DNA of 37,423 nt from Clostridia bacterium (GTDB lineage Bacteria; Bacillota; Clostridia; TANB77; CAG-465), in contig JAQUBQ010000004.1 of NCBI GenBank assembly GCA_028686615.1, positions 1 to 37,423 on the forward strand. The letters run 5' to 3'. The position numbers and the translations under genes were made by a program. Position 1 is the first letter of the stretch. The number at the start of each line of letters is the position of its first letter. Shown here one piece after another: positions 15,276 through 23,542 of the stretch. Below the pieces are notes generated by a model. The model did not search any database. It worked only from the letters and a program-made list of their open reading frames with translations, and was not told the origin of the DNA.

Positions 15276-16364
15276 TTATATTTTTCTTCTTATTTTACCT
15301 ATGCTGAATATCATTATAGGAATTACTATTCCAAATGCTAAATCTAATAAACTACCAATTCCTTTCGAATATATTTCAAGTTCAAATATACTATTTGCTA
15401 TTATTAATGACATTATATATGAAACAAATAATACTGGTGTTACCATTACTCTTTGACTATTTAATTTAAATAGTCCTTGAATTAGTGTTATTGCTACAAA
15501 CGTTAATAATATTATTAATACAAAGTCTGTTACAATCCAAAAAGTAATGCCTATTGCTTCCATACGTTCGACAATTGAAAATAAATCAATATTTTTAATT
15601 GCTGTAAAATATGGCATTGAGAGATTTTGAGTTAAACCATATCCAAAAGCCCCTATTGTAGTAAGAACTATTGCTACGCTAAATATTATTATCATTATTG
15701 ATTTTTTTAAACCAACTTTTAGCATTTCTTTTTTTTCAGTAACTCTATTTCCTAAAAAAAGAGCTAAGGGAAAATAAAGAATTACGGACAAAATCGGTAA
15801 TACTCCCATGAAAACATCTTTTGCTTCATATACTGTTACAGGATATAAATTTTTAATATCAATATTGTTCATTGATGTCACTAATATACCTATTACAAAT
15901 ATTATTAACGGTATCCATATAATTTCTGTAAATCTTCCAAAGTATTGCAATTTACCTCTAGCTATAATATATGCTACAAATATCGTAGAAATTAAGAAGA
16001 ATTCAATCTCTGCACCAATATATAAGGCAGCAGAACATTTTTCTGCTAAATATCTTAATCTTATAGATAATGATAATATTGTAACTAATAAATATATAAA
16101 TGTTAAAGCTTTTCCAAATACACTACCTAATATTCTTTCAAAACTTTCTGCAAGACTATCGTCCTTACCTTTTCTCATTATTTTATAAAATATGAATATC
16201 ATTAAACTTATTGGTATTATCGATATTATTGAAGATACCCACGTTGCTTGCCTTGCAAACATTGAGCTATATTTAGGAACTATCTTAATTAACTCTGAAC
16301 ATATCCCAACAATCCACACTATATATAGTTGTCTTATACTTATTTTATCGTCTATTTTATCCAT
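15276..16364 (-). CDS. GerAB-family spore germinant receptor permease
   Basis: This 362-aa integral membrane protein has about ten hydrophobic segments spread over its whole length, as in the GerAB/GerKB/YndE family of the APC superfamily. The start (KISIRQLYIVWIVGI) matches the family's usual N-terminus. The B subunit binds the germinant in the spore inner membrane. The gene overlaps the small two-helix gene by 13 bases and is last of the ger genes, giving the order A-C-small protein-B rather than the A-B-C usual in Bacillus. The germinant cannot be predicted from sequence. Confidence 0.8.
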   Translation of the reverse strand: MDKIDDKISIRQLYIVWIVGICSELIKIVPKYSSMFARQATWVSSIISIIPISLMIFIFYKIMRKGKDDSLAESFERILGSVFGKALTFIYLLVTILSLSIRLRYLAEKCSAALYIGAEIEFFLISTIFVAYIIARGKLQYFGRFTEIIWIPLIIFVIGILVTSMNNIDIKNLYPVTVYEAKDVFMGVLPILSVILYFPLALFLGNRVTEKKEMLKVGLKKSIMIIIFSVAIVLTTIGAFGYGLTQNLSMPYFTAIKNIDLFSIVERMEAIGITFWIVTDFVLIILLTFVAITLIQGLFKLNSQRVMVTPVLFVSYIMSLIIANSIFELEIYSKGIGSLLDLAFGIVIPIMIFSIGKIRRKI

Positions 16365-16567
16365 ATTAAATCCTCAAATCGTATCTTATTACTAAAGAAA
16401 GATATAATACTATCTTTATAATCAGCATTATAATAAATTAAGGTAAGGAAGACCGATATAATCATAATTATAATATAGACTACCATTGTTTTTTTACTTT
16501 CCTTCATCTTACTATCTAAAATATCTATAATACCCGAAATCAAAAATAATATTGGCACATATTCCAT
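16352..16567 (-). CDS. Small two-helix membrane protein of the ger operon
   Basis: This 71-aa protein has two membrane helices (about residues 3-16 and 26-46) and a charged tail (FFSNKIRFEDLIWIK). It sits between the GerC-like and GerB-like genes and overlaps the latter by 13 bases, so it is translated with them. Small two-helix 'D' proteins occur in some germinant receptor operons of Bacillus and Clostridia and modulate receptor activity. Assignment here is by size, topology and position. A real gene is likely because it has a good start with GGAGG upstream and fills the gap exactly. Confidence 0.6.
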   Translation of the reverse strand: MEYVPILFLISGIIDILDSKMKESKKTMVVYIIIMIISVFLTLIYYNADYKDSIISFFSNKIRFEDLIWIK

Positions 16568-16578
16568 AGCTGGCCTCC

Positions 16579-17811
16579 TTACTTATCTATCTTTATTAAG
16601 TCATAAGTTCTATCAATTTTACAGTTTACATTTATTTTGAATTCTAAGCTTTTAAATGCATTATTAAAATTGTCTTGTAATTTTTTATATTTATATGGGT
16701 GCTTTATTTGTAACGTTTTTTCAATCCCAAGAAAATCACAGTTCATATTTTTACTTTTATTTATAAGTTCATATACCTGTTTTTCTACCTTCTCTTCTTG
16801 TAACTTTTCATATTTTTTAATGTTTCCAACATTATCTATTGAACCTTCTCCTGCTACCTCATCAAGACTAGTAACTAAATTTACTTTTAATTCTATTCGT
16901 TCTAAATGGTCAGAAGAGTCAAATATAAACTTTGTACTACCAGTAACTTTTGTAATTCCAAACGATATTATATTTTTATTTTTAAGTGTAATATCTATTG
17001 AACCTCCATCTATTTTATTTTTTAACAAAGCATATATTATTGCTTCTTTTTTATTTAAATATCCTATACATTTGTTTCTTTTCATAATTGAATATCCATA
17101 AAAATCAAATTTCAAATCTTTATTTTCTTCATTGCTTTCTTTCTTGTTTTTTTCATTTTCTTCTTGTTTATTTTCCTTTGATTCTTTTTTTTCTTTTATT
17201 TCTAAAGTAGGAATCAAATATATTCCATTTCCTGATAATTTATGTTCTAGTAGATCTATCATTTTTAGTGGTATCATTATAGTTTGATAAGTTTTTTTAT
17301 CTTCAATACTATCTAATTTTTCTGATAAGTAATATCCTTTAGATATAAGTTTTGTTAAAAATTCATTTGCAGTCATATCTTTTACTGTATAAACTTTAGC
17401 AGTAAGTCTTGTTTCTGGATCCCTTGCAATACGATCTATAACTTTGTCAATATCTTTATTTATTGTTTCTTCGCCAATAAGAAAATGCCTAACATGTGAT
17501 GTAGTAATTATTTTTTCATTATAAAACTGTGCTGTTCTAAACGCAGTATTAAAGCTCTTTTCTTCATATTTTAATACTTCCTGGGTTGATATATCTTCTT
17601 CTGTAGTAGCGTCTGAACTTGCAATTTCAGTTCCCTTATTAATAACAATAGATATCCTTGCTTTTTTATCTGTTTTCTCCTCATAATCTAATCCTATAAT
17701 CTTCACTATTTCCAAAGCACTTATTTCTTTCTTAGAGGGAATAAGTTGTTTACTTCCAAAGGCTATTAATATAAATATAACTAACATTACATATATTTTT
17801 ATTTTTTTCAT
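16579..17811 (-). CDS. GerAC-family spore germination protein without lipobox
   Basis: This 410-aa protein has the Ger(x)C layout: N-terminal hydrophobic segment (about 4-20), then EISALEIVKIIGLDYEEKTD, which fits the family's start (xxISxLAIVxxIGID). The GerC C-terminal domain follows at about 245-400. The usual lipobox (L-x-G-C-W) is replaced by IAFGSKQLIPSK, with no cysteine, so it cannot be lipidated by Lgt and may stay as a membrane-anchored protein. A Lys/Glu/Asn-rich insert of about 35 residues (about 203-237) lies between domains 2 and 3. It starts 8 nt after gerAA and ends 11 nt before the small two-helix gene. Confidence 0.8.
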   Translation of the reverse strand: MKKIKIYVMLVIFILIAFGSKQLIPSKKEISALEIVKIIGLDYEEKTDKKARISIVINKGTEIASSDATTEEDISTQEVLKYEEKSFNTAFRTAQFYNEKIITTSHVRHFLIGEETINKDIDKVIDRIARDPETRLTAKVYTVKDMTANEFLTKLISKGYYLSEKLDSIEDKKTYQTIMIPLKMIDLLEHKLSGNGIYLIPTLEIKEKKESKENKQEENEKNKKESNEENKDLKFDFYGYSIMKRNKCIGYLNKKEAIIYALLKNKIDGGSIDITLKNKNIISFGITKVTGSTKFIFDSSDHLERIELKVNLVTSLDEVAGEGSIDNVGNIKKYEKLQEEKVEKQVYELINKSKNMNCDFLGIEKTLQIKHPYKYKKLQDNFNNAFKSLEFKINVNCKIDRTYDLIKIDK

Positions 17812-17819
17812 ATGTTCAC

Positions 17820-19301
17820 CTACTCCTGATTATCACTTGATACACCTCTTAAAAAAGTATCTTTTGTAATGTTTCTTAACTTATTAGATGTAAATGGTAT
17901 AAGATATGGAACTCCAAACGATTCTTTTTTGGCAAGATAATATAGTATTAATATTAATCCTATCGCAAGTCCATACATACCCGCTATACCCGTTAATAAC
18001 ACTAAAGTAAATCTTAAAATTCTGAACGAATTAGATAAGTCTTGATTCGGTATCAAGAAGCCCGTTATACCTGCAATTGCAATTATAACAACAACCGCTG
18101 GAGATGTGAACTTTGCACTTATTGCAGCCTCTCCCACAATAAGTCCTCCAACTATCGACATGGTTTGACCTATTAGTTTAGGTAATCTAGCTCCTGCTTC
18201 TATAAGCATTTCAAATGCAAAAAGTATAAATAGTACTTCAAGAAGTGACGAAAACGGCACTCCCTTTTTACTGTTTATAATTGATATTACAAGTTCTGTA
18301 GGTAACATTTCTGTGTGAAATGATGTAACTGCTACATAAAATGCAGGAGTAATTAATGATATTAATGCAGCTATATATCTTATAACTCTAATCATTGAGG
18401 CCATCATATAATTAGATGAATAGTCCTCGGGAACTTGAAACAACATATTAAAAACTGCTGGTGCTGTGTAGACTATAGGTAATCCATCAATTAAAATTCC
18501 TACATCACCTTCAAGTAAATTAGAAGTTAGTTTATCAACTCTTTCCGTATACTGCACTGATGGAAATATAGAATAATTATCATCTACTAATTGTTCTTCA
18601 AAACTCGAAGGAGATATGATGTTAGGTAGTTTCATTTTTTTTACTTTTGTAATTATTTCATCTAATATGTTTTTATCTGTAATGCCTTCAACATAAACTA
18701 TAGCTAATTTAGTATTAGTATTTTCTCCTATTTCAAATTCCTTTATTTTCAAATCCTTACTTTTAATTCTTCTTCTTAACAATGCTGTATTATCTCTTAA
18801 AGTTTCATTAAATGATTCTTTTGATCCTTTTACAATATTTTCATTTGAAGGTTCTGTAAATGATCTTTTTTCAAAACCTTTTGTATCAAATGTTATTGCT
18901 TTATCACTTACATTACTATCTAAAACACAAACAAAGCCAGATAATACTTGTGATATTATCTGTTTTCTATCATTATTTATTTTCATTTCAATATGAGGGA
19001 TTTCTCCCATTTCCATTCGCTTAAATATAGTTGTAATATTCTTTCTATAAGTATAATTCTTTTCTTCTTCTATTAAATTCATAAGTGGTTTCAAAATGTT
19101 TTGATCTACTAATAATGAATTTATAAGTCCATCAATTGCGATTATATGAAATTTTCTTTCCTGATCCATCACTATTTCTCTTACAATTAAATCATCGCAA
19201 TCTGTGAATTCTTCTTTGATAGAGTCTATTGTTATTCCTTGTTTTGTTACTATTGTTTTTGGTGCTTTAGGCCCCTTTTTTAATCTCCAATCATTAAACA
19301 T
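17820..19301 (-). CDS. GerAA-family spore germinant receptor subunit A
   Basis: This 493-aa protein belongs to the GerA family. It has a long soluble N-terminal domain (VYVEGITDKNILDEI; VGILIDGLPIVYTAPAVF) and a membrane domain with about five helices from residue about 290 (IALISLITPAFYVAVTSFH; LPKLIGQTMSIVGGLIVGEA; VVVIIAIAGITGFLIPN). These segments are strongly typical of GerAA/SpoVAF proteins. It acts with the B and C subunits in the inner membrane of the spore to start germination. It begins 3 nt after ytfJ, so the receptor is transcribed with ytfI-ytfJ. SpoVAF is the alternative, but the adjoining C and B genes favour a receptor subunit. Confidence 0.9.
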   Translation of the reverse strand: MFNDWRLKKGPKAPKTIVTKQGITIDSIKEEFTDCDDLIVREIVMDQERKFHIIAIDGLINSLLVDQNILKPLMNLIEEEKNYTYRKNITTIFKRMEMGEIPHIEMKINNDRKQIISQVLSGFVCVLDSNVSDKAITFDTKGFEKRSFTEPSNENIVKGSKESFNETLRDNTALLRRRIKSKDLKIKEFEIGENTNTKLAIVYVEGITDKNILDEIITKVKKMKLPNIISPSSFEEQLVDDNYSIFPSVQYTERVDKLTSNLLEGDVGILIDGLPIVYTAPAVFNMLFQVPEDYSSNYMMASMIRVIRYIAALISLITPAFYVAVTSFHTEMLPTELVISIINSKKGVPFSSLLEVLFILFAFEMLIEAGARLPKLIGQTMSIVGGLIVGEAAISAKFTSPAVVVIIAIAGITGFLIPNQDLSNSFRILRFTLVLLTGIAGMYGLAIGLILILYYLAKKESFGVPYLIPFTSNKLRNITKDTFLRGVSSDNQE

Positions 19302-19304
19302 TTA

Positions 19305-19733
19305 TTAACTATCTTCCTCGATTTTTAGAATTTGTGCACTTTTATTTAAGTTTTTATCAATTAACCCGTTCACTTTACTTATAACATCTGGGGCAAGATC
19401 AATAATTCTATCTAACGCTGTATTATTGCTATCTAATGTTAATAATTTTACTACGTCTCCTGTAACAACTAAAAATGCTGCTGGTGAAATATTTACACCT
19501 GCACCACTACCTCCTCCAAAAGGAAGTTTGTTATTTTGAATATCTTTTGTTAAGCTTTTTACGTTAAATTCACTCCCACCTGCTGCAAAACCAAAAGAAA
19601 CTTTAGAGATAGGTATTATTCCTGTTCCATTTTGAGTTTCTACTAACTCACCTACTATTGTATTAACATCTATCATTTCACTTAACGAATTCATTGCTGT
19701 CATCATTAGACTTTCTATTGGATGTTCTAACAT
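19305..19733 (-). CDS. ytfJ: YtfJ/GerW-family sporulation protein
   Basis: This protein of 142 aa matches YtfJ (GerW): ESLMMTAMNSLSEMIDVNTI, VSFGFAAGGSEF, the glycine-rich FGGGSGAGVNISPAAFLVV, then a Leu/Ile-rich C-terminus. YtfJ is a forespore-made protein needed for normal germination in Bacillus. I start at ATG 19731-19733 with AAGGAG 8 nt upstream, not the in-frame GTG three codons earlier, which overlaps that site. The first 56 bases overlap the end of the ytfI-like gene in another frame, indicating coupling. gerAA follows after 3 nt. Confidence 0.85.
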   Translation of the reverse strand: MLEHPIESLMMTAMNSLSEMIDVNTIVGELVETQNGTGIIPISKVSFGFAAGGSEFNVKSLTKDIQNNKLPFGGGSGAGVNISPAAFLVVTGDVVKLLTLDSNNTALDRIIDLAPDVISKVNGLIDKNLNKSAQILKIEEDS

Positions 19734-20385
19734 TTTTATCACTCCTTACTTCATTTCTTTTATTTTCCTTTAGAAATCTTATTAATTTCAATATATATTT
19801 CAATATATCAATATTATTAGCAGGAATAAATGATATTATACTTTTATTTATAAAATAATAATTATACTCTGATATATGTATTTGATAATATAATTTATTT
19901 AAATTAAATTGTTCCTGATTACCATTAATTATCATACATACAATTGAATTTAATAATCCGTTAATATATGCATTTTTAACGTAATCATTAGTATTAAATC
20001 CAAATGAAAAGACAAGTTGTTCAAATTTAATCCTATTAATGATTTCATTTGTGTTTTTAAGTAATTCACGTAAGCTTTCTCTATCTTTTAAAATTAATTC
20101 TTTTATTTTTTTTTCAATTACACTACTGTCTTCCTCTTCCTTCTTTCCCTTTTTATCTTTAAGTACAAATTTATAAATAGGAATTATTCTAAAAATTTTA
20201 ATTACAATCGTTATTTCTCTCTTAGGTTTTGTAACTTGAATAAGGTCATATACATTTTTTCCTCTTAAATCTATATGTAAATTTACTCTGATTTGTAAAT
20301 TCAGAATTGCAATAGTTAGTATTAATAGAAATGAAAGGATTATAATTAAAAAAAACATCTGCATCACCAGTTTTATTATTTCCAT
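19678..20385 (-). CDS. ytfI: YtfI-like DUF2953 protein
   Basis: This 235-aa protein has one N-terminal membrane helix (about 10-28, FFLIIILSFLLILTIAI), then a beta-rich segment (VNLHIDLRGKNVYDLIQVTK), a charged linker and a C-terminal region with FSFGFNTNDYVKNAYINGLL, which fits DUF2953 (IGTGDPADTGLLYG in homologues). DUF2953 genes stand directly before ytfJ in many spore formers, as here. Function unknown, presumably forespore membrane. The start is uncertain because AAAGGAAG lies 16 nt before the ATG. Its C-terminus overlaps ytfJ by 56 bases. Confidence 0.7.
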   Translation of the reverse strand: MEIIKLVMQMFFLIIILSFLLILTIAILNLQIRVNLHIDLRGKNVYDLIQVTKPKREITIVIKIFRIIPIYKFVLKDKKGKKEEEDSSVIEKKIKELILKDRESLRELLKNTNEIINRIKFEQLVFSFGFNTNDYVKNAYINGLLNSIVCMIINGNQEQFNLNKLYYQIHISEYNYYFINKSIISFIPANNIDILKYILKLIRFLKENKRNEVRSDKNVRTSNRKSNDDSNEFVK

Positions 20386-20424
20386 ATAATTCTAATTTAT
20401 TCTTCCTTTAACATAAAGTAAAAA

Positions 20425-20442
20425 CACTTGCTGTTGCAAGTG
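20425..20442. terminator. Terminator after scpA (bidirectional)
   Basis: CACTTGC and GCAAGTG form a 7-bp stem with a TGTT loop. On the minus strand it is followed by TTTTTAC, ending the recA-recX-scpA transcript before ytfI. A shorter T stretch lies on the other side too. Confidence 0.75.
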
Positions 20443-20462
20443 CTTCTTTTATATATTTTATT

Positions 20463-21245
20463 TCATTCTTTAATAAGTGATAAGTCTAAATTTTTCATGT
20501 TTTTGTTTTTAACTACAATATCACCAAACATATCTTGCTGTTTTATATCAACATGCTTTAGTCTTGAAAGTTCTAGCACACTTAAAAATGCTGTAACTAT
20601 ATCAATCTTTTTTTCGGTTCGCGTATTATATACTTTACTAAATATAAAACTAGTTTTCTTTTTAAAAATATCAAATATTTGTTTTACTTTGCTTCTAATA
20701 GTTATCTTTTCATAAGTAACTATTTTTTGAACTTCTTCCGCTTTAATATTTACTTTTCCTTTATTTCTATCCAATATTTCAAAGTATATATTTTGAATTT
20801 CTTTTAGATCAAGGTTTATACAACCTTCTAATTGTCTTTTTATTTTTATTTTCTCTGGTTCCTTTTCAAATGTACCAAAGTTTTCTCCATATGTTTTTTT
20901 AAATTCATCTAGATTTTCTTTATATTGTTTATACTCTAATATTCTGTTTATAAGTTCTTCTTCTGTCATTTCTTCTATTTCATCTTCTTCTGGTTCAGTT
21001 ATTGGTAACAACTTTTTCGATTTTAAGTATAACAAATTAGATGCCATTACTAAAAATTCTGTTGCAACTTCAAGATTTAATTCTTGCATTTCTTTTAAAT
21101 ATTCAATATATTTGTCTGTTAAACTACTAAGTGATATATCAAATATATTCATTTTATTTTTAGAAATCAAGTGGCATAAAAGATCTAATGGCCCCTCAAA
21201 ATTTTCAATTGTTATATTATACTTGTTTTCTTCAAGCAGATTCAT
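20463..21245 (-). CDS. scpA: ScpA, segregation and condensation protein A (SMC kleisin)
   Basis: This 260-aa protein is the kleisin subunit that bridges the SMC dimer heads. The N-terminal signature ENFEGPLDLLCHLISKNKMNI is typical (FEGPLDLLLHLI), followed by ISLSSLTDKYIEYLKEM and ATEFLVMASNLLYLKSKKLL. The C-terminal winged-helix part includes VTAFLSVLELSRLKHVDIKQ, the usual SMC-binding end. GGAGGTAG precedes the ATG. The gene follows recX by 46 nt. The partner scpB, normally next, is missing here: a terminator and ytfI follow instead. Confidence 0.9.
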   Translation of the reverse strand: MNLLEENKYNITIENFEGPLDLLCHLISKNKMNIFDISLSSLTDKYIEYLKEMQELNLEVATEFLVMASNLLYLKSKKLLPITEPEEDEIEEMTEEELINRILEYKQYKENLDEFKKTYGENFGTFEKEPEKIKIKRQLEGCINLDLKEIQNIYFEILDRNKGKVNIKAEEVQKIVTYEKITIRSKVKQIFDIFKKKTSFIFSKVYNTRTEKKIDIVTAFLSVLELSRLKHVDIKQQDMFGDIVVKNKNMKNLDLSLIKE

Positions 21246-21291
21246 CTTGCTCTACCTCCACCTTTATGTATGTTTCTAGTTGTGTTATAGC

Positions 21292-21723
21292 TTAGTTATC
21301 ATCCATTGTGCTTTCTACGCTTTCTTTTTTAAAAGCTCTTCTATATAAATACGATTTCTTTTTCGTTAAATCGTAACCTTTTAATTTTGAACTAAGTAAC
21401 TTACTAATAACCTTGTTCTCATAAGCTGTTGAAATACACTTATTAAACTTTAAATCAATTATATCTGCTTTTAATCCCTTTTGCAATAACTTTTGTTTTA
21501 GTTCGTAAATTGAATACTTTTCTGTTCTCATGTTTTGTCTAATATATGCTTCGATATATTGTTCATCATCTATGTATGATAACCCTATAAGTTCATCTAT
21601 GATTTTGGATATTGTTAAAGAGTCTGCACCGAGACTCTTCAATTTTTTTGTAACTTCATATTCAGTTTTTTTAGATATTCCAATATATCTTATTGCTTTT
21701 TCTTTCGCTACTACATATTCCAT
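21292..21723 (-). CDS. recX: RecX regulatory protein
   Basis: This 143-aa protein is a short RecX, which binds RecA filaments and limits their activity. Typical parts are KAIRYIGISKKTEYEVTKKL (A-x-x-L-x-x-R-x-x-s-x-x-E-L), LIGLSYIDDEQYIEAYIRQN and YSIYELKQKLLQKGL. It starts 14 nt after the recA stop, with AGAGGT upstream, so it is cotranscribed with its target. Length is near the lower end for the family. Confidence 0.85.
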   Translation of the reverse strand: MEYVVAKEKAIRYIGISKKTEYEVTKKLKSLGADSLTISKIIDELIGLSYIDDEQYIEAYIRQNMRTEKYSIYELKQKLLQKGLKADIIDLKFNKCISTAYENKVISKLLSSKLKGYDLTKKKSYLYRRAFKKESVESTMDDN

Positions 21724-21737
21724 ATCAACCTCTTTTA

Positions 21738-22793
21738 TTATTCTGTTATTTCTAGTTCTTCTTCCTTTTTATCTGTTTCAGGCTCACCTAGGCTTTTTTC
21801 AAAGGCTGCGTTAAAATTATCTCTTACTTTCTTTTCTATTTCTTTCATAATGTCTTCATTGTTTTTAAGGTACGCTTTTGCAACTTCTCTTCCTTGTCCT
21901 ATTTTTTCTGTATTATACGAGAACCACGCTCCTGATTTTTTTACTATATCTAGATTAACTGCTTGATCTAATATGCAACCTTCTGCTGATATTCCCTCAC
22001 CATATATGATATCAAATTCAGCTTCTCTAAATGGTGGTGCTACTTTGTTTTTTACAACTTTAACTTTTGTTCTCGTTCCCATAAATTCACCATTTACTTT
22101 TATTGCTTCTTGTTTTCTAACATCTAAACGAACTGATGAATAAAATTTAAGTGCTCTTCCACCAGGAGTAGTTTCAGGATTTCCAAACATAATACCAACC
22201 TTTTCACGTAATTGGTTTATAAATACTGCAGCTGTTTTTGATTTTGAAAGAACGCCCGTAAGTTTTCTTAATGCTTGTGACATTAATCTAGCTTGTAGTC
22301 CTATATGAGAATCACCCATTTCACCATCAATTTCCGCTTTCGGAACAAGTGCTGCTACGGAGTCTACTACAACAATATCAATTGCACCACTCCTAATTAA
22401 TTGTTCAGTGATTTCTAAAGCTTGCTCTCCTGTATCTGGTTGAGAAACAATTAAATTGTCGATATCTACTCCTAATCTTTTAGCGTATACAGGGTCCAAA
22501 GCATGTTCTGCATCAATAAATGCAGCTACTCCTCCTAATTTCTGTGCTTCTGCTATCATATGAAGAGATACAGTTGTTTTTCCTGATGCTTCAGGTCCAA
22601 ATACTTCTATAACCCTTCCTCTTGGTATGCCACCAATACCAAGTGCAATATCTAAACTAAGTGCTCCCGTTGGTATTGAATCTACATTTACACTTCCAAC
22701 TTCTCCTAATTTCATGACAGCACCTTTACCAAAGTTCTTCTCTATTTGTGACATAGCCACATCTAATGCTTTTTTCTTATCATCTGATATCAT
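21738..22793 (-). CDS. recA: RecA recombinase
   Basis: This 351-aa protein is full-length RecA, which forms filaments on single-stranded DNA for strand exchange and LexA cleavage. Walker A is GPEASGKT (66-73), followed by [40 protein letters not shown] and [20 protein letters not shown] (loops L1/L2 region). The C-terminus ends in the usual acidic tail ([11 protein letters not shown]). AGGAGG lies 8 nt before the ATG. The promoter is consensus, with two LexA-like palindromes in and next to it, so it is SOS-regulated. recX and scpA follow. Confidence 0.98.
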   Translation of the reverse strand: MISDDKKKALDVAMSQIEKNFGKGAVMKLGEVGSVNVDSIPTGALSLDIALGIGGIPRGRVIEVFGPEASGKTTVSLHMIAEAQKLGGVAAFIDAEHALDPVYAKRLGVDIDNLIVSQPDTGEQALEITEQLIRSGAIDIVVVDSVAALVPKAEIDGEMGDSHIGLQARLMSQALRKLTGVLSKSKTAAVFINQLREKVGIMFGNPETTPGGRALKFYSSVRLDVRKQEAIKVNGEFMGTRTKVKVVKNKVAPPFREAEFDIIYGEGISAEGCILDQAVNLDIVKKSGAWFSYNTEKIGQGREVAKAYLKNNEDIMKEIEKKVRDNFNAAFEKSLGEPETDKKEEELEITE

Positions 22794-22822
22794 ATTTCTT
22801 TCCTCCTATAAGTTCGAACACA

Positions 22823-22836
22823 CGAACATTTGTTTG
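22823..22836. promoter_or_regulatory. LexA (DinR-type) box upstream of recA
   Basis: CGAACATTTGTTTG matches the Firmicute LexA box (CGAAC-N4-GTTYC type) apart from its last base and one spacer position. It lies just downstream of the recA -10, over the transcription start. Its centre is 30 bp from that of the second box. Confidence 0.75.
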
Positions 22837-22841
22837 ATTGC

Positions 22842-22870
22842 ATTATATGTCACAAACAAATGTTTGTCAA
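22842..22870 (-). promoter_or_regulatory. Consensus promoter of recA
   Basis: On the minus strand, TTGACA (22865-22870) and TATAAT (22842-22847) are separated by exactly 17 bases, a perfect sigma-A promoter. The spacer contains the second LexA-like palindrome. Confidence 0.9.
22852..22867. promoter_or_regulatory. Second LexA-like palindrome within the recA promoter spacer
   Basis: ACAAACAAATGTTTGT is a perfect 16-base palindrome with the AAAC-N4-GTTT core. It is a weaker match to the LexA box but identical in symmetry to the first box. It sits between -35 and -10, where binding would block RNA polymerase. Confidence 0.6.
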
Positions 22871-22996
22871 GTGTATTTTATAAAAAAATGTAATTTTTAT
22901 TTTTTGTTTTCATACATTGGAATTATATCCATATATTTAATAAAAGTCAATTAGATTCATATGCCCATTTTCGACTGCTTTTATAAGGAGGAAAAT

Positions 22997-23398
22997 ATGA
23001 TAAAAAAAGACATCATTTTATTGATATCACTTTTTATACTTTTAATAATTTTTTATATTATAATATCCTCTTGTTTGTCAACATACTCAACCGTAATTTC
23101 TACTAATATAGATAATTCTAAATGTGAAAATCAAACAAACTTTATTTTAGCCTTTTTAAATCCATATATCTATGATTCCCTTAAATCTCATTATGGTGAA
23201 ATTCAAAACTTTGATCTTTTTGATGCTGAAATCTTAAAAATTGAAGATCATACTTATCAAGGTTATTCCTTTAAAATAACAATTTCTGTTACATCCTTTA
23301 TTGGTGCACACCTTCTTAATTTTAATACAAACACAATAACATATACTTTAGATTCTACTGGAGTATATGAAACAGCTTTTACTTCTAATAAAATATAG
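22997..23398 (+). CDS. DUF3888-like exported protein
   Basis: This 133-aa protein starts at ATG 22997, which has AAGGAGG 8 nt upstream. An ATG 36 nt earlier in the same frame lacks a site. An N-terminal hydrophobic segment (about 5-25, DIILLISLFILLIIFYIII) leads to an outer domain with LNPYIYDSLKSHYGEIQNFD, KITISVTSFIGAH and ITYTLDSTGVYETAF. This order fits DUF3888 proteins found in many Bacillus and Clostridium species, whose role is unknown. It is transcribed away from recA. A sigma-E-like pair (GTAATTT, 14 bases, CATACATT, about 22890-22918) lies upstream but is weak. Confidence 0.6.
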   Translation: MIKKDIILLISLFILLIIFYIIISSCLSTYSTVISTNIDNSKCENQTNFILAFLNPYIYDSLKSHYGEIQNFDLFDAEILKIEDHTYQGYSFKITISVTSFIGAHLLNFNTNTITYTLDSTGVYETAFTSNKI

Positions 23399-23542
23399 AT
23401 GTTATGCATTTTATGACTCTTTATATTATATTTAATACATTTTTAATTAAATTAATAAAAATATTTATTCCTTAAAAACACATCTCAAAATATTATTTTT
23501 TTGTTCTAACATTTTAGAAACATTTTAATATTTAATTTATTT

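Noticed and set aside
23399-23542. Terminators in the gap between the DUF3888-like gene and splB
   Set aside because: Only weak, imperfect stems without a proper T run were found, so none is listed.
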